Numbered from the stretch's first letter, positions 22,731-36,187 are shown. The stretch is DNA of 64,000 nucleotides from Druceiella hillmani (GCA_039881145.1 JAYKKI010000003.1:6562501-6626500); one strand, 5' to 3'. A program made the numbers and translations. The notes: a model not told the origin generated them from the letters alone.

Positions 22731-24789
22731 ATATGATATTGCTCTTGAAAACCCGTTTAAGGAAAAAGTACGAAAGCTGATGATTAAAATTTCTGTGTAG
22801 TTGCAGATTTTTGTCATGGATTTAGCTGTTATGTTGGAACCGTCATAATTTTCATAAAATTTTGGTCCAATAGAAATTCGACCCCTTATCTATGCGGTGT
22901 AAATGCTGTGTGCATCTTGTTCTTGAATATCACTTTTGTTATTAAGATAGCATACACAGCGTCATCAGTCTTAATTAAATTAGAATTGTGCAATCTTGCG
23001 CTTTTAATATTATATATAGCAACCTTATTTATAATTCTAAAAATCATAAGTAATCTAAAAAAATTGTACCATTTTAGTATTATAAACAAATATTATTTTT
23101 TCACTTTTACGTCATATCTGGTTGTATTGATAAGTTTGAACCATAATAATTGAAATTGTAGCTGGATTTTGTTACTTTTTTATCTTCGATAAATGTATAG
23201 ACATACATTATGTTTTCAAAACACAACGAAATATAAGCGTAATTATCTACGCTTATATTTCGTTTCGTAACGGAATATAAGCGTATATAACTAATCGTAA
23301 AATAACATTGTAAACGAAGACTTTGCAATGTTGCTTTCATTCGACCATTAATAAAAGTTTATACATTCGTATTGCATTATTTGTTTGCTCTTCCGTGACT
23401 CTAAAACAAAACTTTTAGTTTGAGGTAGGTTTTTTGGAAAATGAAATGTTTTATCATTATATTACAAATCAATTACGAAAAATTGATGATATTGGAGTAA
23501 AAATTTCGTACCCATTATTTTTTACAATTCCGTACTGCTAAAGGAAAAACGACCCTTTTAAGTTCACTCACATGTCCGTCTATGACGACTATTTACCTCA
23601 GAAAATGTTTAACATAATAACATGAAACGTAGCGTAGTTATGGAGCTTTTTAATCCACACATTTTGTAATAGTAGGGAACTAGAAATATTTTTCGAAGAG
23701 TTTTGGAGGGGAAAATTTTTGTAATTTTCTCAATTCTATATGTAATGTGATTCGTAGACATTAAAACATAAAGTAAATTTTACTTTTTATTAATCAAGTG
23801 GGAATTTATGTAAAATGGCCACTTAACAAAACTCTTTTAAAATTATGGGCCACTTACATTTTTAAAATGCTAAGAAATATTACAAACCCAAAACTTGATG
23901 TTTTTTTAATATTTATAATCTAAGCAGGCTGTAATAGTTCAATTGATTTTTGATGAAATGTTGTACTACGGTGATCTATATAAGTAACCTAGAGACTTTT
24001 ATACACGCAATCTACATATATTCATGTACATAAGTGTAATCTATTATAGAAATAATCTATTATATTTTCCAATTCTCTATTCTTTTTAACGCAAAACTTC
24101 ATTTGAAGCTCACTATTTGAAGACGAACTCAGTCGTTTTAGAGTTATTAGCTTTTCTACATCTACATCGATCATGATTTTCAATTAATTTAAATGAAATA
24201 CATCATGAAGGACGTATTTACAAAATCCTTTCGCTCAAGAACGGATATATACTAGTCGTAAAATTACTAACACACGCGTAGTGATGTCGTTTATTGGTGT
24301 TAACCATGATCTCGAATACATAGCATAAGTATAGGCCATAAATTGTTGCAATTGTAACTAAAATAAATGTGCGTATTTTATATGCTAATTATTTGGTAAG
24401 CTGTTTAATTTATTTCGTATTATTAAAAGATTCTCGAAGCAACAATATTTATATTAGTATTATTATAGTTTTAATTTGGGTTTTATCCATTGACCATGCT
24501 AGCTAACCAGAAAGGCTATGTTTATAAATGCATGAGTAGCTAGTTATGGCGTTGAAATTCTTCAAGATCCAACAACAAAAAAGATTAAAAGAAGGATAAC
24601 CGCAGGGGAAATATTTTTAGACTCATTTTAATATTTCATAACATGAGCCCTAAGGAAAAAAGAACGACAGAAACCTTCTTTCTCATTACCTTGAACATAG
24701 ATCTTAATGATATGTGAAGTAAATTAGAAAGCAAAAATACATTATATAAATGCGTGAATAAAAACAAGAAATTAGAATAAATAGAGTTT
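22731..24789. other. Intergenic AT-rich DNA upstream of lectin copy 2
   Basis: A perfect hairpin lies at 23227-23262. No gene or recognised repeat. Confidence 0.45.
23227..23262. repeat. Perfect 15-bp inverted repeat
   Basis: CGAAATATAAGCGTA, a 6-nt loop, then TACGCTTATATTTCG. A third related half 'ggaatataagcgtata' follows at 23272. Confidence 0.9.
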
Positions 24790-26230
24790 TTTAATAAGGG
24801 ATGTTTAAAGCGACGTCCATGCAGCCCTCCGTGTGACAATCAATCTGTAGTTACGGATATTCAGCACCCCAAAATCCTTCTCCACTACATTTTTCTATCT
24901 GATTTTATGTCCGTCTCTTCTTTGTCCTTGCGATTTAGTCAAAATTATTTTTGAGAGAGTTTAAATCCTCCATTCGAACAACATGAGTAGCCGAATTCAG
25001 TCTAATAACTTTAATAAATTTTATATTGTCTGCGTCTCTATAAAATTTATATATTTCTGAGTTGTATCTTCTTTTCTAGAATTGATCTTATAATTTTTCG
25101 TTCAAAAATACCCAAATGGGTCCCACATCTGATTTTGTGAATGTCCATGCTGATCAAAATTGGTATAGAATCGAATTGACTAGAACTCCAATCCTCAGGA
25201 ATCTGGTCCTCAGGAAATGTCCGTGTTTCAGAGCCATAGATCGAAATTGGTATAATGAGGGCTTGGTGTAACAGAAATTTTGTTTTCCTAGAAATAAATT
25301 GTGACCTAAGAGGGTTTTTTGGTCCATAGAAAGCTCTATTAGCAGCAAAAATGTTATGTTTACTTTCTGACAATATTTTAGTTTCAAAATGTATTTCAAG
25401 TATCCTTCCCAATAATCCCAAGTATTTAAAACCTAGTATTGAATCAAATATGTATATACCTAAAATAATATTGGTAGAAATTTGGAGAGTATTTTTTGTG
25501 GAAGACATATATTTTGTTTTCTACTAGTTTATATTTAGATTCACAGCCCTTGCAGCCAGGTCAAAAAGTTGAAAAATCTCTTCCAAAGCTGCAAGAGATC
25601 TTGCAATCATATCATCCACATAAGCAAGAATTTGAACGGCCTTTAGAAGATATGGCCTTTTAAGTCCTGAAGAAGATATGGCCTTTTAATACCTGAGTCT
25701 CATAAGAACTTTCCTTAAATAATGTTAAAAAGTAAACCTTAAAGCGAATTACACTGGTAAACTTCATTTAGTATGGGTAATTCGTCCGATAACTTACCTC
25801 GAATTGAAATTCTTGCTTTTGAATTTACAAGTGGATGGAATCTGCATCTCTTTCATCGCTCCGAATAATATTTATCTATTGACACAATCAAAAGCTGCTC
25901 AAAATCAAAATCAATAAACAAATAGTGAACATCAGTACCAAATTCCAAGGTCTTTTCGAGAATTTGTCTTTCTCCAAATATATGGTCAATGATAGATTTG
26001 CCTCTTCGAAATTCACACAAGAGGATATCTTTTTTTGAGGATAGAACTAATGACACTAGAACTCCAATTCTCAGGAATCTGCTCACAATTTAAATTTTAT
26101 GAATCAATCCATAAATATTTTTAAACAACTCAGGACTATCACACTTGAGGAGCTCTGAAACAAAAGATCAAGTCCAGCTGCTTTCTGTACTTTTAGCTTT
26201 TTATGCCTAGTTTTTTTTCAAGTTTTTCAA
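24790..26230 (-). mobile_element. Non-LTR retrotransposon (LINE) reverse transcriptase relic
   Basis: On the minus strand, from high to low coordinates: 'KLKVQKAAGLD' (usually KNNKAAGPDG, near 26170), 'FRRGKSIIDHIFGERQILEK' (near 26000), 'YLFIDF', then the catalytic box as 'ILAYVDDM' (usually YADD, near 25630) followed by 'RSLAALEEIF'. Next come 'KYMSSTKN', 'FKYLG', 'NRAFYGPK', 'ISIYGSET' and 'FERKIIRSI', then the C-terminal 'RLNSATHVVRMED' near 24980. Frames change and stops occur, so it is dead. The order matches insect LINE reverse transcriptases with a C-terminal R.R.AGH.VRM motif. The clade is uncertain and the 5' part is absent. Confidence 0.85.
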
Positions 26231-26269
26231 GAGTCGGTATATTTTGACTATTGCAATATTTCACGCATG

Positions 26270-26690
26270 AATCTACACCCCATCGTAATCTCAAATAATT
26301 ATCCTTATAAGCTTTCGTGCTCTCAAGGCATTGGGTGTGTTCGACGGAGTTGCCGACAAGAATTTACAATAATTACACAAGGGAAGGTTTCTATATTCTA
26401 TTTTACCTATGGTGACATATTTATAAGGCCTGGAATTTCTTACAGTGGAATAAGTACTTGAATCTCCATCGGCAATCAATTTTGAATAAACAATTTGTTT
26501 ACTATGGAGATCTATGATTACTGCAGCACCCACAGAAGCTTGGAATTGGTGCCATTGGACTGCTTAGATCAACAATCATTCCATAATATAGTGATCATTT
26601 TAACACTGTTTTCATCTACACAGCTAATGGATTTTGCATACAGAGTTTTTTCCCGTGCCGCCTCAGACATGTAATAATTTGCTGCTTATT
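26270..26690 (-). mobile_element. Mutator-like transposase relic
   Basis: Minus-strand frames read 'EAAREKTLYAKS' and 'VDENSVKMITI', then 'SKQSNGTNSK' after a TGA where Trp is expected (family: WSKRSYG.N), then 'VGAAVIIDLHSKQIVYSK' and 'IADGDSSTYSTVRNSRPY'. GDSSTY and the preceding II.. hydrophobic strand are the signature of the Mutator-like transposase domain found in many insect proteins. At least one stop and one frameshift. Starts within about 40 bp of the LINE relic. Identification rests on recalled motifs. Confidence 0.6.
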
Positions 26691-27589
26691 CCCACTATTA
26701 GCAAATGGTATTATGACAAGAGTTATACAATCTTAAAGACATAGGTGGTATATCGATATGACAATAAACACTGTACCAGCAACAGCTTCTTAGTTTATGT
26801 CCATTTCAGTCTGATATTATTGTGTTGATTCTAAATCACAGTACACCCGTTCTCATCTATCGCAAATACGTGTAAAATTTGAATATAAGCTGATTAAATT
26901 TTCTTTTATAATATTTTTGTGAGATATACTACAATCAAATAGTAAATTACAACTATTGGCAATTAAAAACTGTTCTAATAAATAAATGGTATTTTCCACC
27001 GGTATATTGTAATGTACCATTTGTTTGGAAGATTGAAAATATATTTTAGTTGAATAAATATTTTTCTACTACGAGTTCGTCAATCTAAATTGTTTTCGAT
27101 AAAAATTAAAGAAGAGGAAATGTGTGTTTTACTGCATTTCAAATTAAGGTATAATTGTTTGGAATAAATGCTATGAACCTGTTCCTCTTCAGCAATTTCG
27201 GCGAGAATTGAGTTGAAAAAGCCGATTTTGTTAAATAAATATATGAAACTAATAATAAGTAATCAACATGAATTATAGGTTTGAACTATTTTTTGCATCA
27301 AAATTTAAGATTGGATTAAAATATAAACGTTTGATTTGGGCATGCCATCTCGTTCTCGCGAGTTCTCGTCCATATTTTACTAGACTGTGTCTCGTACAAT
27401 TTTTGTACAAGATCTCGCGAGATTGCGAGATTGAGCAGGGCAGCATAATCCGCGTGTATCATGGCGCGGCTGCGCACGGACTAAATTCCTGCATATACTC
27501 GCGTCGCAACCCGGGCGCAGTGCAGACCACAACGTAATTATCTAGTTTTTTTTTAAATTTAGGGACTGACTGATTATTATTACAAGTTT
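26691..27589. other. AT-rich DNA with a GC-rich patch
   Basis: Positions 27345-27535 are unusually GC-rich for this window, with repeated CTCGCGAG / TCTCGCGAGAT palindromes. It lies just upstream of the hAT relic and may be its 5' subterminal region. The 89-codon frame across it has no recognisable domain. Confidence 0.4.
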
Positions 27590-29640
27590 GGTGGATTAAT
27601 TAGTGATTTTAGAATAATATTGGCTGTAATTTGAAAATAAACAATTCATTTTACTTTAACTATATCGACAAACTCAAAAACAGTGTGAAAACTGTGTGGG
27701 AAGATTTTGAAAGCTAAAGACCGTTGTCCAAATGGCTTACATACACACTTGAGTCCATATAAAAAATTGATACGAAAAAAAGGGTTGAGATTGAGAAAGA
27801 TGTAGAAACTTCACTGTAGGAAACGGTTCCCGAGCTAGTGGCGCCAGAACCAGCAGCTCCCGGACCAGCACTATAAGCAGATGATATAAGCTCTTCAGCA
27901 ATTATCAACTGCACCACCATCACCGCTATCAGTACAGGCAAACAATTACAAACCATTTCCACACTTAAGATACTTCGAAGGAGATTAAGGTTTCAAGAAT
28001 GGTGGCTAAAGACGGTTTACCTTTTCGTGTATTTTGCACTTCAAAAGACCCAAAAGACCTTTTTAGTGCTTGCGGGACACAAATTACAGACATCTAATTC
28101 AATTAGACTTATGATAATAAATTTTGAAATGACCTTAAAAATAAAAGTCAAATGAGAACTTTCTCAGCTAAAAGAAGACAACAACATATTTACATTAACC
28201 TTCAATGAGTAGACTTGCTCTAGAGATCGAAGTTACATGAATATAAATGTCCACGCATGCAAAGAAAATCAAGATATATTTTGTAATTTAGGCTTGATCA
28301 AAATATACAGCAGTATGCCTGCGAAAACTGCAGTGGACCTTCTGAAGAAAAGACTATCGGAATTTGGCCTGTCTTTTGACGATGATGTGGTCAACATTAC
28401 AATAGATTGGGCGAAGGTAATTATCAAATTAGAACGTTTTATTAATCCTCTACATCGAGCTCTGCTATGCCCATGGTATTCAGTTGTCTATAATGAACGG
28501 TTTATACAAAAACAAGATTCGTCTTGATCTGAGGGCAATGACATTTGTCGTATCAGGAGAAAAAACCGAAATAAACTCCGATGACGAACACGACGTTTTT
28601 TACTATTTTTCCAGCAATAAAGGTAGATTTGGACAGAGAGTACGCAAGCATCGTAGAAAGAGTCAGACTTTTTAAGAAATCGCCGACCAAAAACAATGTC
28701 CTCCAAGTTTACATTAACCAAGAATTTAGCAAAAAGTTCACGCCGGTCAAGCCTTGCTGATATGATATCGACATTTTATAAAATCAAACTGTATGTCGGC
28801 AAAACCTTAATCGACTTGACGCTAATACGAATTACTCTTTGAATGCAGAATAGTATATAATTAAAATAAAACTTAGACCTAGTTTTTCTGCCTAACAAAC
28901 TCGCCATGGAGGTCTTATGTCATTGAGTTTCTGACCTGCTCACTGCGGAAACCACGTTGAGATTCATGATACGCAAACTAGGAAAACCGACGACACTACT
29001 GGCAAGAAAACTGACCGGGTCCTTGAGAAACCGCATAGCTGAGCGCCGAACTTGCTTGACATCAGTATTAATATATTTGTCATATTTTGTCAAATACGAG
29101 GAGTATTTGAAAGAGTGTGCGCAAGACGAAACGTGGAAAATGTCCCAGAAAGTCAGTATCCGAATAGAAATTAAAAAAAACTTATAGAAAGATAGGACTG
29201 CAAGACACAATACAACTATCACACACTGTTACTGAGTTATCACTTCGACATCAGCTGCTGCTTTTATGGATGTTGTACTAGGCAAAAGTGAAGAAATTGA
29301 TGATGATATCCCACTTTCTGTTCTCTCCGCGACGTGGAAAAAATATCTCCTTCCATGAGGAACTACAAAAATCGTTAAAACAGCCCAATCACTCAAAAAA
29401 TTCTGCAACGAATTCATTGGAGAAATGTATTTGTATGGAGCCGAAGGGCTTAAAGACGAACTCCTTCAGTTTGTACATAACTGCCTATCGTCTGTGGTTA
29501 ATACGAGTGTAGAGGCAGATCGAGCATTTTCGACCGCAGTGTACTTGGTCTGCAAAATCAGGAGTTCTCTGTCAGATGAAACCCTTGATGCATATTGATA
29601 TGTGTTTTTTAAGAAGCCATTTTCAAAAATAACTTTCTTC
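27590..29640 (+). mobile_element. hAT-family DNA transposon relic
   Basis: Plus-strand frames, in order: 'MVAKDGLPFRVFCTSKDPKD' (near 28000), 'FGLSFDDDVVNITIDWAKV' (28360-28420; family pattern D.VG.T.DGA..M), 'VERVRLFKKSPTKNNVLQVY' (near 28640-28700), 'FMIRKLGKPTTLLARKLTGS' (near 28960), and the hAT dimerisation region 'SSVVNTSVEADRAFST' with 'IRSSLSDETLDAY' (29490-29597). Several stops and frame changes. hAT proteins cut and paste DNA with an RNase-H-like DDE core and dimerise through the C-terminal region. Inverted ends and 8-bp target duplications were not found. Confidence 0.85.
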
Positions 29641-31899
29641 ATTTAAAACACAATATGACAAAAGTTTCATCTGACTGACTAATTTAAGCCTCCTATTTAT
29701 TTATATTAAACCTCCCATTATTTATGTCAATAAAAAATATCCAATCTCGCTCTATGGTTTCGGCAAATCTCTGCTAGGTCTAAAATCTATGGCGTGATTG
29801 AATTCCCTAGGATTGATATATTTTTTACTAAAATTATTAAACTACATATTCCCAGAATTGAGAGTAAACTTGGCAAAATGAAGATTTTTCGTCGAAGATG
29901 TCAAGACAAAAATGTTAACACAAATCATTTTAACAGATTCTATTTTTAAATTTTTTTATTTGTCAGTATAACTAAACTATAATAATTTTTAATCGAGTGA
30001 CAAATATTTATAAATTAACATTTATGAATTTTAAAAAAATTGTCAGGTCAAAGAAAAGATTTCTTCAAATAGTTCATTTATATTGAGAAGATTTTCTCAA
30101 ATCAAGTAACTTGAAAAATGACAATAATTTATTAAATTATAATAACAATAATTTTACCACTGAAATACAAAATAATTGAAGGAAATATTTTATTCAAAAT
30201 AAATTAAATTGATTGTATCTAGTGTATCAGAGTTTAATAAATAAATAATTTAAATATCAACATTTTTGAATTGAAAAGGTAATTAATTTATATAGTTAAT
30301 ATTAGCAAGATTGCAAGTTATTAATTAGGAATTAAATTTCAACATTTTTAAAATATCTGGTTTTTTAAGAAATAAATGAATCTTTTATTAATGTTTATTA
30401 TATTTTAAATTATTTCATAATTTAAAATAATATATATTTTATAGGATGAGTTTTAATAAAAATTACTACATTTGAATTAAGTTATTCCTTTAATATAGCA
30501 TTTTCAAAGTTATGCCATAAAATATTTTGAGTAATAATTAAGACATATTATCATTATTTTTTCACATTTTTAAAACGTACGATTGAAAAAATAGAGGCGG
30601 AAACAATAAATTAAAATAAAAATATTAAATATGTTTAATTGCATTTTGAAATACAATTAATAATATACACTAATGCCCTATTTGATTGGGTAGGTGAAAA
30701 ATCCATCTCAAGTTTTCGTGAATTGGCTAAGCGCATAAACCTGACGCAATATGTAGAACGCAATATATAAAATATTTAAATATGACATAACTACTGAACT
30801 GCCATAAGTAGAGAAGACGAATGGATAGACATGATAGAATTATAAAGTACAGCGTTTGGTACGAAACTCTAATGAGAACAATGCCCAAATTTCTATCAGA
30901 ATAAAATTGTATTCAACAATTGTCGGTCTATTTATTACAAAAAGTCCAAAATAACTTATCAAAAATAAAGCCTAGTCCACCTTTTGCTTTCAAAGTAAAA
31001 ACCTGTTTTACGTTGCTTAAAATTGGAAACGCGTTTTAATACATTATGGGCACAATATAATTACAGTTAATATAAAATTTATTTAGATTTTAAGTTTTTT
31101 CTATTTAGATTAACTTAATGACTTAATACTTGTTTTGACTTATAACTTATGATTAAATGACGTCGTATGAAATGACGTCTATTTCTTTTCTCGCCAATAT
31201 GTCAAAAATACAAATCCAAGAAAATTATTATTAATTGGCTTTTGCCAGGTAGAATTTAGTTATACTCGAGGGTATGGTAGACTGTATCAAACGCTAAAGT
31301 AGTTTAGTAGCCATGGAAGATGCAAAAATGAATGGCAAGTTAATTCTGATCGTAGACTGATCTCTCTATGTTTACATTAAACTAGTTAGAACCACGAGGA
31401 ATATCTGCATTAAATTACAGTAAATATTTCACGGTCTTAGATCCTCAATAAAAACTTTGTCGCCAAATTTAATATCTATTACTTTAGAAAATGGCGGACA
31501 AATAACAAGCCACATCATACAGGTAATTAAGACAGTCCAGAAGTTACCCCGAAAGGGTTTAACATGGAAAACTAATGGATTAGCTGATCGCTGTTAACAA
31601 GGCTAGCAAAAAGCTAGTTTCCAATAATTATGGCCAATCAGTATTCAAATATGGTCCTAAAAATTCAGGTCGCCATAACAAGTAAAAGCTATATGCTTAA
31701 CAAAAGGTTATTAGCAGTACTAAAAATAAAAGGTCAATATTACGACAATAACCTCGACTGCGGTCAAATATCAATGTCAATATAAAGAGATAAGATATTA
31801 TGAATTTAAAAAAATAAAATATGAAAACCAGTAGACAAAAAATCAATACGAGAAATTAGCAAGTTTTCTGCAAAGTTTTTACGTGGAGATTTTAGAAAT
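29641..31899. other. AT-rich intergenic DNA
   Basis: No gene or named repeat recognised. The right part may hold the decayed gag region of the copia element, but I saw no motif. Confidence 0.4.
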
Positions 31900-33739
31900 A
31901 TAAATTGACATCTATATTCGGAACCTAGTATTCACATGATATTCCATAGAAACATGATAACAAATGCATCGTATGAACCGAGCATTGGTGAAATAATAGT
32001 TGCAAATAAAAATGCTATGCCAACGTTGCATGCAAGCGATATTGAAATTGTGGCCATAACCGTGATATATAAATGCAAAGTTACCTGACCCCTCTATGAA
32101 TTTGACATCGGTGAGTTAGTTGTTAAACAACGTTAATTACGTTGGTTGAAATGAGATATGTTGCTATATTTAAAGTAAACGAAATGACGTAGTGACTGTA
32201 GCTAATATAATTAATAGAGTGCACAAGTTAAAATTAGAATATAAACATTGTTTCCATCATTTTAGTCAATAGTAGAGAATGGTGTAGACGATTGGAACAC
32301 TTTAACTGTAATGACATGGATAAAATGAAAGATGATGAAGTTACGGGTTTATCTCTACCAATAAAGCAGCCGTTAACTAGAATTCATTCACAGTGTACTG
32401 TAAAAGGAAAAAATCGCGATTAATTTTCACATATACGAGCAGAAGGACCGCATACATTGGAAATTATTCACGCTTATGTATGTAGACAAATTGAGATAAT
32501 GTCATTTGACGGTGCGATGTACTTCCTAATTTTAGTCTGTGATTTTACTTTTATGGCATTTGTCTACTTTCTTAACGCCAAGATATAGTTTTTGAATAAT
32601 TTGAAGCTCTCGTTGAAAATTATCGAGTATTAAAGTACTTCGGACAGATAATACCTATACTCCTTGGCAACTGATATATATTCCCTAACACATATAAACC
32701 TCAGCAAAATGGTACGAGTGAATGAATAAATCGTACCATTGTGGAAAGAGCTCACTATCTTTCATTAGTGCGGGGATGGTAAGAGATTTTGGCTATAATA
32801 TGGGCCCAATAAATATGTCTACCATAAGAACAGGTTTTTGAAGTCTAGAAAAATAGGAAACCAAACTTAAATCATTTGCCAGTAACTGTATGTTAGACTA
32901 CTGTTTATATACCAAAAGTCAAAAAAATCAGTGTGTTGCTAAATCTAAGAAACTTGTACTTGTTAGTTATGCTGATAAGTTAAGGGATACGGAATGTATG
33001 AACTATAAAATACTGCATCGACAAGTAGAGATAAAATTATTCATGAAAATACCGAGGCGAAGGATGTGTCAGTTTAATGAGGGATAATTTCTCAACCACA
33101 AATTTGAATAGAGTTAACAAAAATGAGGATGTTATGAAAGATGAACCTGATAATTTGGATTTACCTTCAGATTCAGAACATCTTAATGCTCAAGTTGATA
33201 TTCAGTGAAGTAACCATAATGATAAGATGGCGTCCCGAACGTTATGGTTTCTCAAATTTTTACACATTATCAAATAATGAATCGACAAGTGATTTTATTA
33301 GCATTTAAAAAGCCCTAAAAATCCAGAAAACGATAAACGTATTAAAGTAAAAAAGAAAGAACTACAGACAAAAAAATAACGTCTGGTTTAGTGTGAATGA
33401 CGTGCCTTTGGGCAAAACATTAGTGAAGTGGGCAAATTTCAGAGGTATATTTGCTTGAATGCTAGAGCAAGTTTAGTAATAAAAGATTTTACAGAGTCCT
33501 GTGTATTTATCAAGAAAAACGAAAGTATTACAATTGTTATTGCTCTTTACGTACACGATTTTTCATAAACATAAATAACGAGGTATAGGTGGAAAATTTA
33601 AACGGCATGTTGGGTTCTAATTTTATGATTAAAAATTTGGAACAAGTGTTATGCCAGATGATATGGATTAATAAGGACTTAAACGCTATTGCATTAGATT
33701 AAGAGCATTATATATTATTATTATATTTACGCAGAGCAA

Positions 33740-33741
<2 letters not shown>

Positions 33742-33804
<63 letters not shown>

Positions 33805-33810
33805 TATTAA
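33742..33810. repeat. (TA)n microsatellite inside the copia relic
   Basis: Pure TA repeat with one 'tg' interruption, between the RT and RNase H parts. Confidence 0.9.
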
Positions 33811-34320
33811 TTGTTTAAAAGGAAAAGCTGTATTAGAAGAATATGTTGAAGACAACTGTCAATTAGTAATTGTATTCATTAGGATCTAATACTGTTTCTT
33901 GGGTAAGCACGTAACAGAGCACTATGTTTTAGTTAAATATGAATGCTGAATGCTTATTAAGTCAGTCGCTGAAGCATGAAAGAAACAGCGTATTTACAAG
34001 TATACCAGTATAAATTAACAGGAAATTTATATTCTGTAGTGTTGAATAACGATTGCCAAAGTACACAAAAGCTGCTGGTGAATCTTACTTTGAATATGGA
34101 AAATAAGCATAATTACATTAGATACTATTGTGAAGAAGATGTAGTTAATGATATAAGTAATAAATTTTAAATATTTGCCAAAAGCTGATTTGTCAACTGA
34201 TATATTAGCGAAATCTATTAATCATGCGGTAAGTTAAAAACGTATAAAATTTTTAGGTATTTTTTGCTTACTTTTAATCATTTATAACTACACCAACTTA
34301 GATTACCTTGGTGGCAGTGC

Positions 34321-34434
34321 TGTTATGAATATTTACTACAACTATAGCTTTAGTCATTATATTGAGAACATTAGCATGTAATAATAAAATACTATGCTTT
34401 GCAGCGTTTGTGTATAACAGAATGGGCCTATAAC
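34321..34434 (+). repeat. Candidate copia 3' LTR
   Basis: Starts TGTTAT and ends ATAACA (TG..CA form), directly after a purine-rich stretch that follows the RNase H part. Contains AATAAA. About 114 bp, short for an LTR, and unpaired. Confidence 0.4.
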
Positions 34435-34481
34435 AGAATGGGTATAACAAGTTGAAAACAGAATTTAATTTCTCTTTAGCT

Positions 34482-34721
34482 CACAATTAAATGAAACTAC
34501 GTGATGTAGTATTATTTCTACTTTCTTTAAATTTCTTTAACCACGACCTAGGTTTCGTTGTATTATAACATCTTCAGGTGGGATATTGACAAAGATTCAT
34601 CTTTAAACCTAGGGCGTGGTTAAAGAAATTTAAAGAAAGTAGAAATAATACTACATCACGTAGTTTCATTTAATTGTGAATAATGAATTTCTACAAAATT
34701 AACGCCAAATATATTCAATAT
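34482..34721. repeat. Palindromic short interspersed element, full copy
   Basis: Two arms, CACAATTAAATGAAACTACG... and its reverse complement, enclose 'ggtttcgttgtattataac', then a non-palindromic tail to ATATTCAATAT. It is flanked by an exact 11-bp duplication TCTCTTTAGCT (34471-34481 and 34722-34732). The same element lies inverted at 45013-45282. Confidence 0.85.
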
Positions 34722-35012
34722 TCTCTTTAGCTTTTAAAATAAAACGTATATTAATGTTATTTTACAATTAAAACGTATAAGCAAAGAATTAAACTTCGGG
34801 CTGAAAAGTAATGTAGATACAAAATTAATTCTGATTATGAAATAATATAAATATGATCTGAAATAAAATAAGTGCAGGAATATAATGTAGAAATTGTGGA
34901 AACTTTTGGCATAAAATGGCACGAAACAAACTGCAGAGCAAATTTTAAAGAAAATTTTATCCAAGAAGACGACGAGCATATGGTCAAGGATCATCTGTTA
35001 AATGAGTCACTG

Positions 35013-35016
<4 letters not shown>

Positions 35017-35061
<45 letters not shown>

Positions 35062-35072
35062 GTATATATATG

Positions 35073-35130
<58 letters not shown>
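35017..35130. repeat. (TA)n microsatellite
   Basis: Long TA repeat with a few 'tg' and 'ac' interruptions. Confidence 0.95.
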
Positions 35131-35135
<5 letters not shown>

Positions 35136-35138
35136 TTT

Positions 35139-35170
35139 AAAAAAACAAACCCCTCCGGGTTTGTTTTTTT
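35139..35170. repeat. 14-bp-stem hairpin followed by a T run
   Basis: AAAAAAACAAACCC, loop CTCC, GGGTTTGTTTTTTT. It looks like a bacterial terminator but lies in insect DNA; a terminator role is not proposed. Confidence 0.85.
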
Positions 35171-36002
35171 TTGTTTTTTTTACAGGACGGAATTAATGTA
35201 TGAATTAATAAGATGATTACGTACGGATACAAAAGTTTGAACTAAGGTAAAAAAGGTTGTACCGTACCATATAAATATGAGACACTTTGATCGCTAGAAA
35301 TTTTTCTTTCTTAGTTATTTTGTTTTTTTTTTTGCCGTTTATATTTGAAAAAGAACCTCGTAATAAGTATAAAAAAACAGTATTTGAAAAAGAGAACAAA
35401 AGAGGTTTTGGTTTTCAAGGAATAAAAAGAAATTGTCTTGTTTTTATTTCTTCCATTTACTTTTTTTTATATTGGCTGGCAAAAATTAATGTATGTGATA
35501 TCGGTCCCTAGCTTAATATTAATATAATATACTGTAGTGTTTCTGTTAAAATAAATTATTGCTTTAAAATAATTTTTTAAACACCGACGGGGAAGATTTA
35601 AATTTTCCATCGTTTTATTATTTAAACTTACGCTCTGTTTTTTTTTAATTATTTTAATTCAGAATTACATGTGATTTTCAATAAGACCCACATGCGACTT
35701 ATATTAACTCACACGAAAATGTTAAAGTTATAACGAAGTCACGCTACGAGTTTCTTTACTTTTAAGAGAAGGAAAGTTAGAAACAATCTGTTAAGACATT
35801 AAATTAATTTCTTGGGGGAATAGGAATTAAAAAGACATCAAATTGCGCCTAAAAATATTAAAACCTTTTTTCCGATAGTCACATTGTGGAGCCAATAATA
35901 ACTATAGGTTTCTTTAGATAAGGTGAATAAATTTTACACATTTTTGAATTCAAAATAGAAATTGAGATAAGAATAAGTTTTGGTCTCTTGACAATAAATT
36001 TA

Positions 36003-36187
36003 TTAGCCTTTACTATGAATGAACAACCTGGTGTCATCCTCGTGTTCACAAATGAAGTACGATTGTAAATCACATTTAACATTGCTCAATTTTCCATCAA
36101 TGGACATAGCACCGCAGGTCTCTTCACCTGTATTATCTGGTTGACCGATGTTCCATATGTTGAAGCGAGCTTCTGTTAAGGACGTAC
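36003..36187 (-). CDS. Lectin copy 3 exon E (CTLD2 second half), open
   Basis: 185 nt after CTTCCAG. Encodes 'TSLTEARFNIWNIGQPDN', 'GEETCGAMSIDGKLSNVKC' and 'SYFICEHEDD', with TAA at 36003-36005. This is the reference for the frameshifted exon E of copy 2. Confidence 0.8.

Larger units (their letters stand above)
31900..34434 (+). mobile_element. Ty1/copia LTR retrotransposon pol relic with candidate 3' LTR
   Basis: Plus-strand frames, in order: protease end 'HMIFHRNMITNASYEPSIGE' and 'IIVANKNAMP' (31930-32040); integrase start 'HSRAEGPHTLEIIHAYVC'-like (32425-32480) and 'KPQQNGTSE', 'NRTIVERAH' (32700-32755); reverse transcriptase 'NARASLVIKDFTE' and 'CVFIKKNESITIVIALYVHD' (33450-33560); RNase H 'GSNTVSWV' (near 33885) and 'HNYIRYYCEEDVVND' (34105-34155). 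Many stops and frameshifts. A purine-rich stretch 'cttggtggcagtgc' then TGTTATG starts a possible 3' LTR at 34321. The expected 5' LTR was not recognised. Confidence 0.85.
34733..36002. other. AT-rich intergenic DNA
   Basis: Contains a (TA)n tract (35017-35130) and a strong hairpin at 35139-35170. Open frames here are composition artefacts of AT repeats. Confidence 0.4.

Noticed and set aside
27345..27535. CpG-rich patch as a host promoter
   Set aside because: It abuts the hAT relic and carries repeated CTCGCGAG palindromes, more like a transposon subterminal region.
31900..34434. A complete copia element with two LTRs
   Set aside because: Only a possible 3' LTR was seen. No matching copy of TGTTATGAATATTT was found to the left.
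34872..35129. 85-codon frame ending in a long Tyr-Ile repeat
   Set aside because: The second half is translation of a (TA)n repeat. The first half has no recognisable family.
35139..35170. Rho-independent terminator-like hairpin
   Set aside because: Such terminators are bacterial; the surroundings are insect genomic DNA with introns and eukaryotic transposons.
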